Source of the DNA: an uncultured Flavobacteriaceae bacterium | GTDB taxonomy: Bacteria > Bacteroidota > Bacteroidia > Flavobacteriales > Flavobacteriaceae | Assembly: GCA_943787365.1 (NCBI GenBank) | Contig: CALSMD010000007.1 | Span: 62,001 to 126,000, forward strand | Length of the DNA: 64,000 nucleotides | Reading direction: 5' to 3' | Shown: positions 18,372 through 28,481 of the stretch, in pieces | Layout of the letters: the number at the start of each line of letters is the position of its first letter | Numbering within the stretch: the first letter of the stretch is position 1 | Position numbers and translations under genes: made by a program | The notes under the pieces: generated by a model | Told to the model about the DNA's origin: nothing | The model's input: only the letters and a program-made list of their open reading frames with translations | Database searches by the model: none

Positions 18372-20126
18372 TTATAAGTTAGCCTTGATGCTTTTTTGCA
18401 GACTATCTATGTCAAGCTCCAGAGATTCAAAGAGGGTGTCAACCGATCCCTGATCAATAAATGTATCAGGAATCCCTTTCACAATCACATCATTTTTGTA
18501 GTGATGCATTGCTGCAAATTCTAAAACAGCACTCCCAAAACCACCTCGTATTACACCATCTTCAATGGATATAATTTTAGAGTAGGCCTTGAAAATAGAG
18601 TGTAACAAAGGTTCATCTAATGGTTTAATAAAACGCATATCATAATGTGCACAATTGAGACCATTAATAGCGTTAGAAACGGTATTAGAAATTGCTCCGA
18701 CACTTAAAATAGCAAGATTCTCGCCTTGTTCTAATTGAACCCCGGTTCCAATTTCAATCGCTTCAAAATCTGATTTCCAATTAGGTGTAAGCCCTCTTCC
18801 TCTAGGATATCGAATTGCAATAGGTTGTGCTAAGCCTTTTTGTGCTGAATACATGATGTTTCGTAATTCTTTTTCATTTCTTGGTGCAACAATGATGAGG
18901 TTTGGAATACAGCGTAGATATGCTAAATCAAACACACCATGATGTGTGGCACCATCCTCACCCACCAGTCCAGCCCGATCAATACAGAATATAACAGGCA
19001 AACTCTGAAGTGCAACATCATGTATGATCTGATCATACGCCCGTTGCAAAAAGGTTGAATAGATGTTACAAAAAGGAATTAAGCCTTGGGTTGCCATCCC
19101 CGCTGCCATCGTTACAGCATGCTGCTCTGCAATCCCCACGTCAAATGCCCGATCGGGAAGAACCTCCATCATATATTTTAGCGAACTCCCTGTAGGCATG
19201 GCAGGGGTGATACCAACAATCGATGGGTTTTTCTTAGCCAACTCAACAAGGGTTAACCCAAATACATCTTGGTATTTTGGCGGAAGGTTTTTATTATTTT
19301 TAGAAATTAAATCTCCTGTAGTTGCATCAAATTTCCCGGGCGCATGGTATTTTACTTGATCGGTTTCGGCTTGTTTTAAACCCTTTCCTTTGGTCGTTAT
19401 TATATGTAAAAATTTCGGACCCTCAATTGTTTTCAGACGCTCTAATTCTGTAATAATCGCCTCCATGTCATGTCCGTCAATAGGACCAGAATAGTCAAAA
19501 TTAAGCGATTCAAATATGTTATCTTGTTTTTGAGTGCCCTTTTTCACATTGGTTAAATACTGTTTTAAAGCCCCTACACTTGGATCAATTCCAATGGCAT
19601 TATCATTTAAAATCACCAACAAATTGGCAGTTGTTACCCCAGCATGATTAAGTCCTTCAAATGCCATCCCACTCGCAATAGATGCATCGCCAATCACGGC
19701 AATGTGCTGCCTATTTTCACCTTTTAATTGAGAAGCAATTGCCATTCCTAAGGCAGCCGAAATAGAGGTCGATGAATGTCCTGTTCCAAATGCATCAAAA
19801 ACACTTTCGTCACGTTTTGGAAATCCACTAATGCCCTTATGTTGTCTATTGGTGTGAAACTCTGCTTTACGTCCCGTTAAAATTTTGTGTCCATAAGCTT
19901 GGTGACCTACATCCCAAATTAATAAATCATCAGGAGTGTTAAAAACATAGTGCAACGCAATGGTAAGTTCAACCACTCCGAGACTTGCTCCTAAATGACC
20001 TTCTTTAGTGGCAACAATTTCGATAATAAACTGCCTTAACTCTTTGGCGAGTTGTGGTAACTCACTAGGGGATAGCTGCCGTAAATCGGATACAGAATTA
20101 ATATGTTTCAGTAAATTTTTTAACAC
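18372..20126 (-). CDS. dxs: 1-Deoxy-D-xylulose-5-phosphate synthase
   Basis: First enzyme of the non-mevalonate isoprenoid pathway: condenses pyruvate with glyceraldehyde 3-phosphate using thiamine diphosphate. Seen in the sequence: DVGHQAYGHKILTGR (catalytic His region), the TPP-binding GDASIASGMAFEGLNHAG...NDNAIGID motif, the pyrimidine-domain DVGIAEQHAVTMAAGMA and a transketolase C-terminal domain. The 584 residues are shorter than the E. coli enzyme (about 620). No ATG fits; the in-frame GTG at 20126 is preferred because a TACTTTTG -7 element lies at 20138-20131, four bases before it, and would overlap the alternative TTG at 20141. Divergent from tadA, with 38 bp between the starts. The product feeds the prenyl synthase encoded at 29214. 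Confidence 0.95.
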   Translation of the reverse strand: MLKNLLKHINSVSDLRQLSPSELPQLAKELRQFIIEIVATKEGHLGASLGVVELTIALHYVFNTPDDLLIWDVGHQAYGHKILTGRKAEFHTNRQHKGISGFPKRDESVFDAFGTGHSSTSISAALGMAIASQLKGENRQHIAVIGDASIASGMAFEGLNHAGVTTANLLVILNDNAIGIDPSVGALKQYLTNVKKGTQKQDNIFESLNFDYSGPIDGHDMEAIITELERLKTIEGPKFLHIITTKGKGLKQAETDQVKYHAPGKFDATTGDLISKNNKNLPPKYQDVFGLTLVELAKKNPSIVGITPAMPTGSSLKYMMEVLPDRAFDVGIAEQHAVTMAAGMATQGLIPFCNIYSTFLQRAYDQIIHDVALQSLPVIFCIDRAGLVGEDGATHHGVFDLAYLRCIPNLIIVAPRNEKELRNIMYSAQKGLAQPIAIRYPRGRGLTPNWKSDFEAIEIGTGVQLEQGENLAILSVGAISNTVSNAINGLNCAHYDMRFIKPLDEPLLHSIFKAYSKIISIEDGVIRGGFGSAVLEFAAMHHYKNDVIVKGIPDTFIDQGSVDTLFESLELDIDSLQKSIKANL

Positions 20127-20130
20127 ATAG

Positions 20131-20160
20131 CAAAAGTACAAGATTGAAATCGTATTTTTG
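20131..20160. promoter_or_regulatory. Overlapping divergent promoters for dxs (minus) and tadA (plus)
   Basis: A minus-strand TACTTTTG (20138-20131) and a plus-strand TATTTTTG (20153-20160) match the Bacteroidota -7 consensus TAnnTTTG. They are 14 bp apart, and each is four bases from its start codon (GTG 20126, ATG 20165). Any -33 contacts for one promoter would overlap the other, so the two should compete. No TTG is seen at the expected distance on either side. Confidence 0.5.
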
Positions 20161-20164
20161 ACTT

Positions 20165-20614
20165 ATGGATGCTATTTTTGATGATGATTATTTTATGAAA
20201 AAGGCGCTTCAAGAAGCTGAAGTCGCTTTTGAGAAGGGAGAAATTCCAGTCGGGGCAGTGATTGTGGTTGACAACAGAGTCATTGCGCGGGCTCATAATC
20301 TTACAGAACTTTTGAATGATGTGACTGCACATGCAGAAATGCAAGCTATTACGGCCGCCGCTAATTTTTTAGGCGGTAAATATTTAAATAAATGCACCCT
20401 TTACGTCACTCTTGAACCCTGTCAGATGTGTGCAGGCGCTTTGTATTGGAGTCAGATTTCGACTGTTGTATATGGAGCAAAAGACGCTAAACGAGGCTGT
20501 GGTGTGATGGGTACTAAACTACACCCAAGAACCATTTTAAGGGGAGGTGTTTTAGCGAAGGAAGCTTCAGATTTGATGAAACGTTTTTTTGTGGAAAAAC
20601 GAAATTTGAATTAA
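20165..20614 (+). CDS. tadA: tRNA-specific adenosine deaminase
   Basis: A 149-residue cytidine/deoxycytidylate-deaminase-fold enzyme. The zinc site is complete: H56 and the proton-shuttling E58 in HAEMQ, and C86 and C89 in PCQMC. TadA converts A34 to inosine in tRNA-Arg(ACG). The N-terminus (FMKKALQEAEVAFEKGEIPVG) is typical of the family and the length matches, so TadA is favoured over other deaminases such as guanine deaminase. It is divergent from dxs and almost abuts the convergent small membrane protein gene (stop at 20614, next gene's end at 20615). Confidence 0.93.
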   Translation: MDAIFDDDYFMKKALQEAEVAFEKGEIPVGAVIVVDNRVIARAHNLTELLNDVTAHAEMQAITAAANFLGGKYLNKCTLYVTLEPCQMCAGALYWSQISTVVYGAKDAKRGCGVMGTKLHPRTILRGGVLAKEASDLMKRFFVEKRNLN

Positions 20615-20893
20615 TTATTTGGACTCTTTAGATTCATTAAACTCTCGCATTTTTTCCAGATTCTCTTGAGTGAGCATATAATCGGCTATTTTTTTGTCTT
20701 TCCAACGGTAATAAGAAAACAATGGAAAAACAAACACACATAAGCCGATGACTCCAAATCCAATTAATTTGTTTGAAATATCGTTTTCTATTTCTTTTTC
20801 TACGAAGTCAATTGTACTGCTGTCAGGAATTAATAACCCTAAAAAGATACTCGTAATTGTTATAATAAATAAGAACCAAATCAAGTATTTCAT
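20615..20893 (-). CDS. Small two-helix membrane protein of unknown function
   Basis: A 92-residue protein with an N-terminal hydrophobic helix (about 4-22), an acidic loop (DFVEKEIENDISN), a second helix (about 43-62) and a charged cytoplasmic-type tail with many K and E (KDKKIADYMLTQENLEKMRE). I do not recognise a named family. It begins 15 bp after the aspS stop on the same strand, so it is probably co-transcribed with aspS. There are no cysteines or histidines that would suggest metal or haem binding. Confidence 0.65.
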   Translation of the reverse strand: MKYLIWFLFIITITSIFLGLLIPDSSTIDFVEKEIENDISNKLIGFGVIGLCVFVFPLFSYYRWKDKKIADYMLTQENLEKMREFNESKESK

Positions 20894-20908
20894 TTTATGA
20901 ATGTAGTA

Positions 20909-22660
20909 TTATTTCAGTTCAACTTTTAAATGCAACTCTTTTAGTTGTGTTTCATCAATAGCAGACGGTGCATCGATCATCACATCCCGACCTGAATTAT
21001 TTTTTGGAAAGGCGATAAAATCACGGATGGTTTCTTGACCTCCTAAAATTGCTACCAAACGGTCCAAACCAAAGGCCAAACCTCCGTGTGGCGGTGCGCC
21101 ATATTCAAAGGCATTCATTAAAAATCCAAATTGCTCTTTAGCTTCTTCTGGTGTGAATCCAAGATGGTCAAACATCAATGCTTGTGTGGCTTTGTCGTGA
21201 ATACGAATAGAGCCTCCTCCAATTTCATTTCCATTTAAAACCAAGTCATAGGCATTTGCTTTTACAGCCCCTGGATCGGTGTCTAATAATTTAATTTGAT
21301 CTGGCTTTGGAGCGGTAAAAGGATGGTGCATTGCATGGTATCGCTCGCTTTCTTCATCCCATTCAAGTAATGGAAAATCTGTGACCCATAGCGGTGCAAA
21401 TTCCATAGGATTTCGAAGCCCTAGGCGTTCGGCAAGCTCCATTCGGAGTGCACTTAATTGGGCTCTCACTTTATCAGTAGGACCAGAAAGCACACAAACT
21501 AAATCTCCTGATTGTGCTCCTGTAATTTCAGACCATTTTCTCAAATCATCCTGGTCATAAAATTTGTCAACAGAGGATTTAAAAGTGCCATCGTCATTAC
21601 ATCGCGAATAAACCATTCCTAAGGCACCTATTTGTGGGCGTTTTAACCAGTTGATGATGCCATCAATTTCTTTACGTGTAAAACGGTTTCCACCCGGAAC
21701 GGCAATTCCAACCACTAATTCAGCATTGTTAAAAACACCAAAATCTTTATGTTGAGTGACCGCATTGAGTTCGCCAAATTGCATTCCAAAACGGATGTCA
21801 GGCTTATCGTTTCCATAGGTTTCCATCGCCTCGTCATAAGTCATTCGTGGAAATGAGGTAATTTCTTTTCCATGAATAGATTTGATCAAATGGCGGGTTA
21901 AACCTTCAAAAACATTTAAAATATCTTCTTGTTCTACAAACGTCATTTCACAATCAATCTGAGTAAATTCAGGTTGTCTATCGGCTCTTAAATCTTCATC
22001 CCTAAAACATTTTACAATTTGAAAATATTTATCCATTCCACCAACCATCAACAGTTGTTTGAACGTTTGTGGCGATTGTGGAAGTGCATAAAATTGACCT
22101 TCGTTCATTCGACTTGGAACTACAAAATCACGAGCCCCTTCGGGTGTTGATTTAATTAAGTAGGGCGTTTCAACTTCTATAAATTCTTGAGAAGACAAAT
22201 ATGAACGGACTTCTTGAGTGACCTTATGTCTAAAAATTAAATTATTTTTAACTGGATTTCTTCGAATGTCTAAATAACGGTATTTCATACGAAGTTCTTC
22301 ACCACCATCGGTTTGATCTTCTATAGTAAAAGGCGGTACAACCGCCTCATTTAAAACGGTTAGTTTTGAGACTAAAATCTCAATTTCACCAGTTTCTAAA
22401 TTAGGGTTTTTTGAGCTTCGTTCAATAACTGTTCCTGTTACTTGAATGACAAACTCACGTCCTAAACTTTTTGCCATGGTCATCATCGCTTCTGAGGTAC
22501 GATCCGCATCAAAAATAAGTTGTGTAATTCCGTAGCGATCTCTTAAATCTACCCAGATTACAAATCCTTTATCGCGAGATTTTTGAACCCAACCCGAAAG
22601 AGTCACTTCTTCATTAATATTCGAGGTTCTTAACTGACCACAATGATGACTTCTGTACAT
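20909..22660 (-). CDS. aspS: Aspartate--tRNA ligase
   Basis: Class II aminoacyl-tRNA synthetase of the bacterial type, 583 residues. Visible are the N-terminal OB-fold anticodon-binding domain ([20 protein letters not shown]), motif 2 ([19 protein letters not shown]), the bacterial GAD insertion in the middle and motif 3 ([16 protein letters not shown]). It charges tRNA-Asp; whether it is discriminating or also charges tRNA-Asn cannot be told here. A TAAATTTG element on the minus strand (22686-22679) lies 18 bp before the ATG and is the likely promoter. Confidence 0.97.
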   Translation of the reverse strand: MYRSHHCGQLRTSNINEEVTLSGWVQKSRDKGFVIWVDLRDRYGITQLIFDADRTSEAMMTMAKSLGREFVIQVTGTVIERSSKNPNLETGEIEILVSKLTVLNEAVVPPFTIEDQTDGGEELRMKYRYLDIRRNPVKNNLIFRHKVTQEVRSYLSSQEFIEVETPYLIKSTPEGARDFVVPSRMNEGQFYALPQSPQTFKQLLMVGGMDKYFQIVKCFRDEDLRADRQPEFTQIDCEMTFVEQEDILNVFEGLTRHLIKSIHGKEITSFPRMTYDEAMETYGNDKPDIRFGMQFGELNAVTQHKDFGVFNNAELVVGIAVPGGNRFTRKEIDGIINWLKRPQIGALGMVYSRCNDDGTFKSSVDKFYDQDDLRKWSEITGAQSGDLVCVLSGPTDKVRAQLSALRMELAERLGLRNPMEFAPLWVTDFPLLEWDEESERYHAMHHPFTAPKPDQIKLLDTDPGAVKANAYDLVLNGNEIGGGSIRIHDKATQALMFDHLGFTPEEAKEQFGFLMNAFEYGAPPHGGLAFGLDRLVAILGGQETIRDFIAFPKNNSGRDVMIDAPSAIDETQLKELHLKVELK

Positions 22661-22712
22661 AAGACTAAATTAGTTGTGCAAATTTAACATTTAAAAATTA
22701 AAACTGATGGGC

Positions 22713-25700
22713 TTAGGAAATGACTTTATCCTTTTTTGTTTTCAATTTATTAATCAAATAAAATAATATAGGCACTACCACCAAGGTTAAAAATGTAGCA
22801 AATGACAACCCAAAGATAATCGCCCAGCCCATTGGTCCCCAAAAAGCAACGTTTTCTCCACCAATATAAAAATTTGGATTAAGTTGGGTTATAAGAGTTC
22901 TGAAATTAATATTAATTCCCAAAGCTAACGGAAGCAATCCTAAAATAGTTGTGATGGCAGTTAGTATGACAGGTCTTAAACGCGTTCTACCAGCTTCTAC
23001 CACACATTCAACAAGTTGGGAGGAGTTGAGTTTGTCCGTTTGTTCCAATCCTAATTCCCGCCGTTTTCGAATCATGGTTAGATTGATATAATCGATTAAA
23101 ACAATTGCATTATTAACAACAATTCCAGCGAGTGAAATGATTCCAATCATAGTCATAAGCACCACAAAATCCATTCTAAAAATAAGAAGTCCAAAGAGAA
23201 CTCCAATCAAACTTAGAAACACAGAGATCGAAATAATAATAGGGGTTGTGGCGGAATTAAATTGTGCCACCAAGATTAAGAAAATCAAAAGAACCGCAAT
23301 TAAAAGCGCACGACTAAGAAAGGCCATTTCTTCCGCTTGCTTTTCTTGTTCTCCTGTAAAGCTAACCGTTATGTTTTTTGGAATCTCAAATTTCTCGGCA
23401 ATGCCTCTGATTTTATCGTTGACTTCTGTTGGGTTATAATCATTTAATACGTTGGAAAAAATCGTGACCACTCGTTCCAAATCGATACGTTTAATAGCAC
23501 TAAAGGACGATTGGTTTTCTGTTGTTGCTACTGCCGAAATAGGGACTTGTTTTATTTGTCCATCACTTTGATTTCTAAACGTAATTTTTTGATCTAATAA
23601 TGCAGATTTATTATAACGCATCTCGTCTTTGAGTCGGAGGTTAATAGGGTAATCATCCTCTGCGTTTTTATAGGTCGAGATTTCTTTACCATACAATGCC
23701 GTACGTAAGTTCGCTCCAATTTGCCCTGTTGAAATCCCCAATCGTCTTGCTTTTTGGCGATCTACAGAAACTAATAATTCTGGTTTTCCTTGATCGATAT
23801 CTAATTTTAATTCTTCAATACCTCCAATATTGGAGCTGTTGATAAATGATTTTAGGCGATTGGCCGTTTCTAAAATTAAAACATAATCATCGCCTTTTAC
23901 TTCTATATTTATAGGAGCGCCTGTTGGGGGTCCATCCGCTGGTTTGTCCACCACAATACTCACTCCAGGGTAGCCTTGCAGTAAGTTTCTAATGTCTTTA
24001 AGAACCGTTTCGGTATTGATGCCTTGTCGATCCTGATACTTCACAAAATCAATAGTGATTCGTGCTTTATTGGGCGATTTACCACCTTCTTGACCTCGAG
24101 AAGGATCGGAAGTACCTTCGCCAACTTGTCCAATAACAGAAGTAATAAGAAAGTTTTCGCCATTAACTTCATATTTTTTCAGATAGTTTTCTATATCTTT
24201 TTCAATTTCCATTGAAATAAGATTTGTTTCTTCAATATCTGTTCCAATCGGATATTCAATAAAGACAAAGACTTGTTTGGCATCGGTATTTGGAAAGAAT
24301 AATATTTTTGGAGGAAATGTGTACATTAAAAACCCTGCAAGAATTAACAACCCAAATGTTCCAACGATAATACCTCCCGGTTTTTTTCCTTTAAGTGCGT
24401 AACTTAAAAACCGTTCGTAGAGGGTTTCTAATTTTGAAATAAAAGTGACTTTAGATTCTTTTTTGGGCACTACTTTCATATACACAGAAATCAACATCGG
24501 ATTGATGATTAGGGCAACAAACAAAGAGGAACTCAATACAATAATCAGAGTGATTGGAAGCCATTTCATGAATTCTCCCATGATACCTTCCCATAAAATC
24601 AAGGGTAAAAATGCGGCTAATGTTGTGGCGGTCGAGGCAATGATTGGCATTGCGACTTCTCCCACACCTAGTTTAGCAGCTTTAATTCTTGGGTAGCCTT
24701 CGTCCATCAATCGATACACGTTTTCGACAACAACAATGCCGTTATCAACCAACATTCCAAGTGCAATAACTAAAGAGAATAATACCATTGTGTTAAGGGT
24801 AACCCCCATAAAACTCAGAATAGAAAACGATAAAAACATCGATAATGGAATGGCAATTCCAACAAACAATGCATTTCTAAAGCCTAAAAAGAAGTAGAGG
24901 ACTGCAACGACTAAAATAACCCCTAATATGATACTGTTTTCAAGATCTGAAACCATTGTTCGAGTGTCATTAGACTGGTCGTTTGTTTTGGAGATAATTA
25001 AATTGTTAGGAAATACATTTGCAGCGGCATCCTCCAAAAGCGCATCAATTTTTGTTGAAGCCTCAAGAAGGTTTTGCCCGCCTCTTTTTTTAACATCTAA
25101 CATGACCACAGGCTGTAGATACTCACGAGCAAAACTCTCTTTTTCTTGTTCTTTGAAATCTACATCCGCAATATCTCTTAGGTAAACGATGTTACCTTTT
25201 TCTTGTTTGACAATAATATCTTTAACCGCTAAGGGACCCTTAAATTCGCCTAAAACACGGACGGTTCTTCTAATACCATTCTCCAGAATATCTCCCCCAG
25301 AAATACTCATGTTTTCAAATGCAACTGCATTTTCAATATCGTTGAAGCTAATTTTTGAAGCTTCCATTTTATACAAATCTACCGCAATTTCAAGTTCCTT
25401 TTCTTGAACTCCTCGGATGTCAACACTCGAAATTTCCGAAAGCTCTTCAATTTTATCTTCTAAATATTCCGCATATTCTTTAAGTTGATCCATCGAAAAT
25501 TCGCCAGACAAGTTAATATTCATAATTGGAATTCGCTCGCTAAAATTCATTTCCGAAACACTCGGTTCAGAAGGCAAGTCCTTGGGAAAGTCTGGATCAG
25601 CCATTGCTACATCGACTTTGTCTTTTACTTTTTGAAGTGCTTCAGTAGGCGTAAAATCAAAACTAAATTCCACCACAATACTAGAGTAGCCTTGAATGGA

Positions 25701-25973
25701 ATTAGACGTAATTTTGTCAACTCCAGTAATTGAGTTTATTTCTTTTTCTAACCGCTTGGTAATTAGCTTTTCTACATCCAGTGCCGAATTTCCAGGATAA
25801 GGAGTTGCAACATAAATTTGTGGGATAATAATTTCTGGAAAATTTTCACGCGCCATTCCTGTGTATGAAAGTAATCCACTCAATACAATGATAAATGTAA
25901 TCACTGAAACGGTCATGCGATTTGAGATCGCCCAAGAAGAAAGTTTAAATTCTTTTATTTTTTTTGCGCTCAT
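22713..25973 (-). CDS. RND-family efflux permease (AcrB/MdtB-like)
   Basis: An inner-membrane RND transporter of 1086 residues with the standard duplicated layout: TM1, a large periplasmic domain, TM2-7, a second periplasmic domain, then TM8-12. The proton-relay aspartate is visible in SLVIALGMLVDNGIVVVEN. It exports drugs or other amphipathic compounds using the proton gradient, with the membrane-fusion protein and TolC-like channel encoded just upstream (25980 and 27141). Sequence style is that of the HAE-1 group, although substrates cannot be predicted. It is the last gene of the TetR-TolC-MFP-RND operon, six bases after the MFP gene. Confidence 0.93.
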   Translation of the reverse strand: MSAKKIKEFKLSSWAISNRMTVSVITFIIVLSGLLSYTGMARENFPEIIIPQIYVATPYPGNSALDVEKLITKRLEKEINSITGVDKITSNSIQGYSSIVVEFSFDFTPTEALQKVKDKVDVAMADPDFPKDLPSEPSVSEMNFSERIPIMNINLSGEFSMDQLKEYAEYLEDKIEELSEISSVDIRGVQEKELEIAVDLYKMEASKISFNDIENAVAFENMSISGGDILENGIRRTVRVLGEFKGPLAVKDIIVKQEKGNIVYLRDIADVDFKEQEKESFAREYLQPVVMLDVKKRGGQNLLEASTKIDALLEDAAANVFPNNLIISKTNDQSNDTRTMVSDLENSIILGVILVVAVLYFFLGFRNALFVGIAIPLSMFLSFSILSFMGVTLNTMVLFSLVIALGMLVDNGIVVVENVYRLMDEGYPRIKAAKLGVGEVAMPIIASTATTLAAFLPLILWEGIMGEFMKWLPITLIIVLSSSLFVALIINPMLISVYMKVVPKKESKVTFISKLETLYERFLSYALKGKKPGGIIVGTFGLLILAGFLMYTFPPKILFFPNTDAKQVFVFIEYPIGTDIEETNLISMEIEKDIENYLKKYEVNGENFLITSVIGQVGEGTSDPSRGQEGGKSPNKARITIDFVKYQDRQGINTETVLKDIRNLLQGYPGVSIVVDKPADGPPTGAPINIEVKGDDYVLILETANRLKSFINSSNIGGIEELKLDIDQGKPELLVSVDRQKARRLGISTGQIGANLRTALYGKEISTYKNAEDDYPINLRLKDEMRYNKSALLDQKITFRNQSDGQIKQVPISAVATTENQSSFSAIKRIDLERVVTIFSNVLNDYNPTEVNDKIRGIAEKFEIPKNITVSFTGEQEKQAEEMAFLSRALLIAVLLIFLILVAQFNSATTPIIISISVFLSLIGVLFGLLIFRMDFVVLMTMIGIISLAGIVVNNAIVLIDYINLTMIRKRRELGLEQTDKLNSSQLVECVVEAGRTRLRPVILTAITTILGLLPLALGININFRTLITQLNPNFYIGGENVAFWGPMGWAIIFGLSFATFLTLVVVPILFYLINKLKTKKDKVIS

Positions 25974-25979
25974 AGTTTC

Positions 25980-27110
25980 CTAGTGTACAAGAGTTACTTC
26001 TTCATTATTATTTACAAGTCGTGCGCCTTTATCTACCAAAATCGAATTCGGAACAAGCCCGTCAGATATGTAAGATTGGTTGTCGTAATTCATAACTTCT
26101 GTTACATACGTTTTAATAACCTTGTGATTGTTTTCTTTAGGTTCAATAGTATAAACAAAGGTTTTATTATCGCGATCTCTTTGTACAAGCCGCGTTGGGA
26201 TAACAGTCCCATTCGCCTTAAAGTCATTTATTTTAATGTCTGCAAGTAAATTTGCTTTTAACTCATTATTAGGGTTTTTAAGATCGATACGCATTTTAAA
26301 ACTTCGATTGCTTGGATTGATAAAATTCCCAACTTGAGAGACTGAGGCTTCAACAGAGGTTCCAATAGATCTAAAATTTAGCAGAACTTTGGTGTCTTTT
26401 TTTATGGAATTTAAATACGTTTCAGTGACCTCGCTTTCTACATAAACCTTATTCAGGTTTACAAGTTTTAGGAAAGGTTTTTGTGGCGAAGTGAGTTCTC
26501 CAGTTTTGGCATAAATCTGATCAATGATCCCTGAAAATGGAGCGATTATTTTCATTTTTCGTGCTTGTGCTTTCAAGCTTTTCACACTATTTTCTAGACC
26601 TTCTTTTTGGGCTTTTGCTTGTAGATATTGAATTTCACTTCCAATATTCTGTTCCCATAGTCTGGCTTGACGTTCAAAGGTAGTTGTTGCTAGGGCGAGT
26701 TGTGTGTCTAATTGTAAAACAGAATTATCTATAACATCACTATCCAAGGTTGCTAGGAGCTGCCCTTTTGAAACTTTTTGCCCTTCTTTAACCAAAATAG
26801 CCGTTACAGTACCGCCCATTTCTGCATGAAGATCAATGGTTTGATCGGCTTTCACAGTTCCCTGTACTTCTACATAGTGATTAAAATCTTTGACTTCTGC
26901 CTTGATAGAGGTTACACTCATAAGTTTTTTCAGTGTATCTAACTCTGAAATCGCTATTTCAATTTCTTTCAGCTCTGTTCCCATACGGTCCATTTGTTCT
27001 TTAAGAGCTGCCTTTTTGGTTTTTAAGTCGGTCAAGGATTGTGATTCTTTATCCGAAGTGCCGCAGGAGAGCACAAGTGATAAAATAAGTAGTGAAAATA
27101 GATGTTTCAT
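25980..27110 (-). CDS. RND efflux periplasmic adaptor (HlyD/AcrA family lipoprotein)
   Basis: Membrane-fusion protein of 376 residues from the chosen start. The ATG at 27110 gives a clean lipoprotein signal (MKHLFSLLILSLVLSC, lipobox LVLSC); the in-frame ATG at 27137, just three bases after the tolC-like stop, would add nine residues and is the alternative. Following domains: a short coiled coil (residues about 25-60), a biotinyl-lipoyl-like half (VKADQTIDLHAEMGGTVTA...GQKVSKGQLLATLDS), an alpha-hairpin and a second lipoyl half (APFSGIIDQIYAKTGELTSP), then beta-barrel and membrane-proximal domains. It links the RND pump at 22713 to the outer-membrane channel at 27141. Confidence 0.9.
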   Translation of the reverse strand: MKHLFSLLILSLVLSCGTSDKESQSLTDLKTKKAALKEQMDRMGTELKEIEIAISELDTLKKLMSVTSIKAEVKDFNHYVEVQGTVKADQTIDLHAEMGGTVTAILVKEGQKVSKGQLLATLDSDVIDNSVLQLDTQLALATTTFERQARLWEQNIGSEIQYLQAKAQKEGLENSVKSLKAQARKMKIIAPFSGIIDQIYAKTGELTSPQKPFLKLVNLNKVYVESEVTETYLNSIKKDTKVLLNFRSIGTSVEASVSQVGNFINPSNRSFKMRIDLKNPNNELKANLLADIKINDFKANGTVIPTRLVQRDRDNKTFVYTIEPKENNHKVIKTYVTEVMNYDNQSYISDGLVPNSILVDKGARLVNNNEEVTLVH

Positions 27111-27140
27111 CAGTGTAAAATTATGGAGTTGTTTCATTAT

Positions 27141-28481
27141 TTAATTTTTAAGGGTTGGGGTAATAAGTGCTTCTAAATTTACTCTCTTAACAAGGATATT
27201 TAACATAGATGATAAATAGTCTTCTTGTGCAGTATATAATTGGCGTTGTGCCTGAGATAAATCAAAACTCGTAACCAGTCCTTCAAAGAATTTTATTTCA
27301 TTCTTTTTGGCTATGTTTTCTGAAAGTTCAAGGGCCTCTTTTTTGATTTCAAGATCTTCAACCGCAAACTCATACTCACTTTTTGCACGAGAAATTTCTA
27401 GCTTAATTTTTTCTGAAGTATCTTTTAAAAGTGATTTCGATTTTTCTAAATTAAGGCGCGCCTTTTTAGTAGATGCACTGCGTCCAAAAGAACTAAAAAG
27501 AGGAACTTTCATTGAAACACCAAACAGAGATGCACCAAACCAATTTTGAGATTTATCTAAAAAATTGAATTGATTATTATTCCCAGAATAGCTGCCATTC
27601 AGAAATACATCTAAGGTAGGCAATGCTTTACTTTTTTCTAATTTAAGGAGCAGTTCCTTGCTTTTTAAATCATTGAAGGCAATTTTGTAATCCACTACAT
27701 TTTCTACTTCAAGAATAGATTCTAAAGGCTTTAGCGAGGCATACATCGCAATCAATTGACCAAGGTTATCTGTCAGCTCAACAGGAGTATCCAAATCAAG
27801 ACCAATAGTATTATTAAACATTTGATATGCAATTTTGTTTAGGCGTTTGATATAGTTTTGATTGCTTTTTAAACTGGCCAAGGTCAGTTGTAATTGTTGG
27901 ATGCTTTCCTGTTCAATGAACCCATTTTCATATACCTTTATAAGATCGCTCAAATTTTTTTCTAACAACCTAATATTTGAGTTTACAATGTTTAAGTTTT
28001 CTTCAGAAAGCAACGCATTTCCGTAGGCATAGGCAACCATTTTACGAAGCTCAATAGCTGTTTTTTCTTTGGCATTTTCTGAGATCTCAAGATATACTTT
28101 GGCTGCCTGGAGGCCCACTAAATAGGATCCGTCAAACAGTTTTTGTGAAACAGTAACAGTTCCGTTCATTGTTTGTTTAGTTCCAAAAGCAATTTCGGAA
28201 AACTGACCTGGACTCCCACCAAAAAACTCTGCTGGGATCAATGAAATTTGTTGTTTTAACCAGTTGTTATAAGTAATTGCTGCTTTAATTTGTGGCAATC
28301 CAGTTGCTGTTGTCTCCCATTTTTGGAGTTTGGCGATTTCTACATCACGAGCGGCGTTTTTGCTCATAGAATTATTTTGTAGTGCAAAATCAACGGCCTC
28401 TTTTAATGAGAATTGTGAAACCTCTTGCTGAGAAAACAACGAAGTCGTTATTAATAAAAAAAGTGTGAGTTTAGGAAGCAT
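27141..28481 (-). CDS. TolC-like outer-membrane efflux protein
   Basis: A 446-residue outer-membrane factor with a signal peptide (MLPKLTLFLLITTSLFSQQ) and two OEP repeats rich in long helices (residues about 25-225 and 245-440), the trimeric channel-tunnel architecture. It starts inside the end of the tetR gene (11-bp overlap, 28471-28481) and ends a few bases before the adaptor gene, so the four efflux genes are translationally close. It provides the exit duct for the RND pump. Confidence 0.9.
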   Translation of the reverse strand: MLPKLTLFLLITTSLFSQQEVSQFSLKEAVDFALQNNSMSKNAARDVEIAKLQKWETTATGLPQIKAAITYNNWLKQQISLIPAEFFGGSPGQFSEIAFGTKQTMNGTVTVSQKLFDGSYLVGLQAAKVYLEISENAKEKTAIELRKMVAYAYGNALLSEENLNIVNSNIRLLEKNLSDLIKVYENGFIEQESIQQLQLTLASLKSNQNYIKRLNKIAYQMFNNTIGLDLDTPVELTDNLGQLIAMYASLKPLESILEVENVVDYKIAFNDLKSKELLLKLEKSKALPTLDVFLNGSYSGNNNQFNFLDKSQNWFGASLFGVSMKVPLFSSFGRSASTKKARLNLEKSKSLLKDTSEKIKLEISRAKSEYEFAVEDLEIKKEALELSENIAKKNEIKFFEGLVTSFDLSQAQRQLYTAQEDYLSSMLNILVKRVNLEALITPTLKN

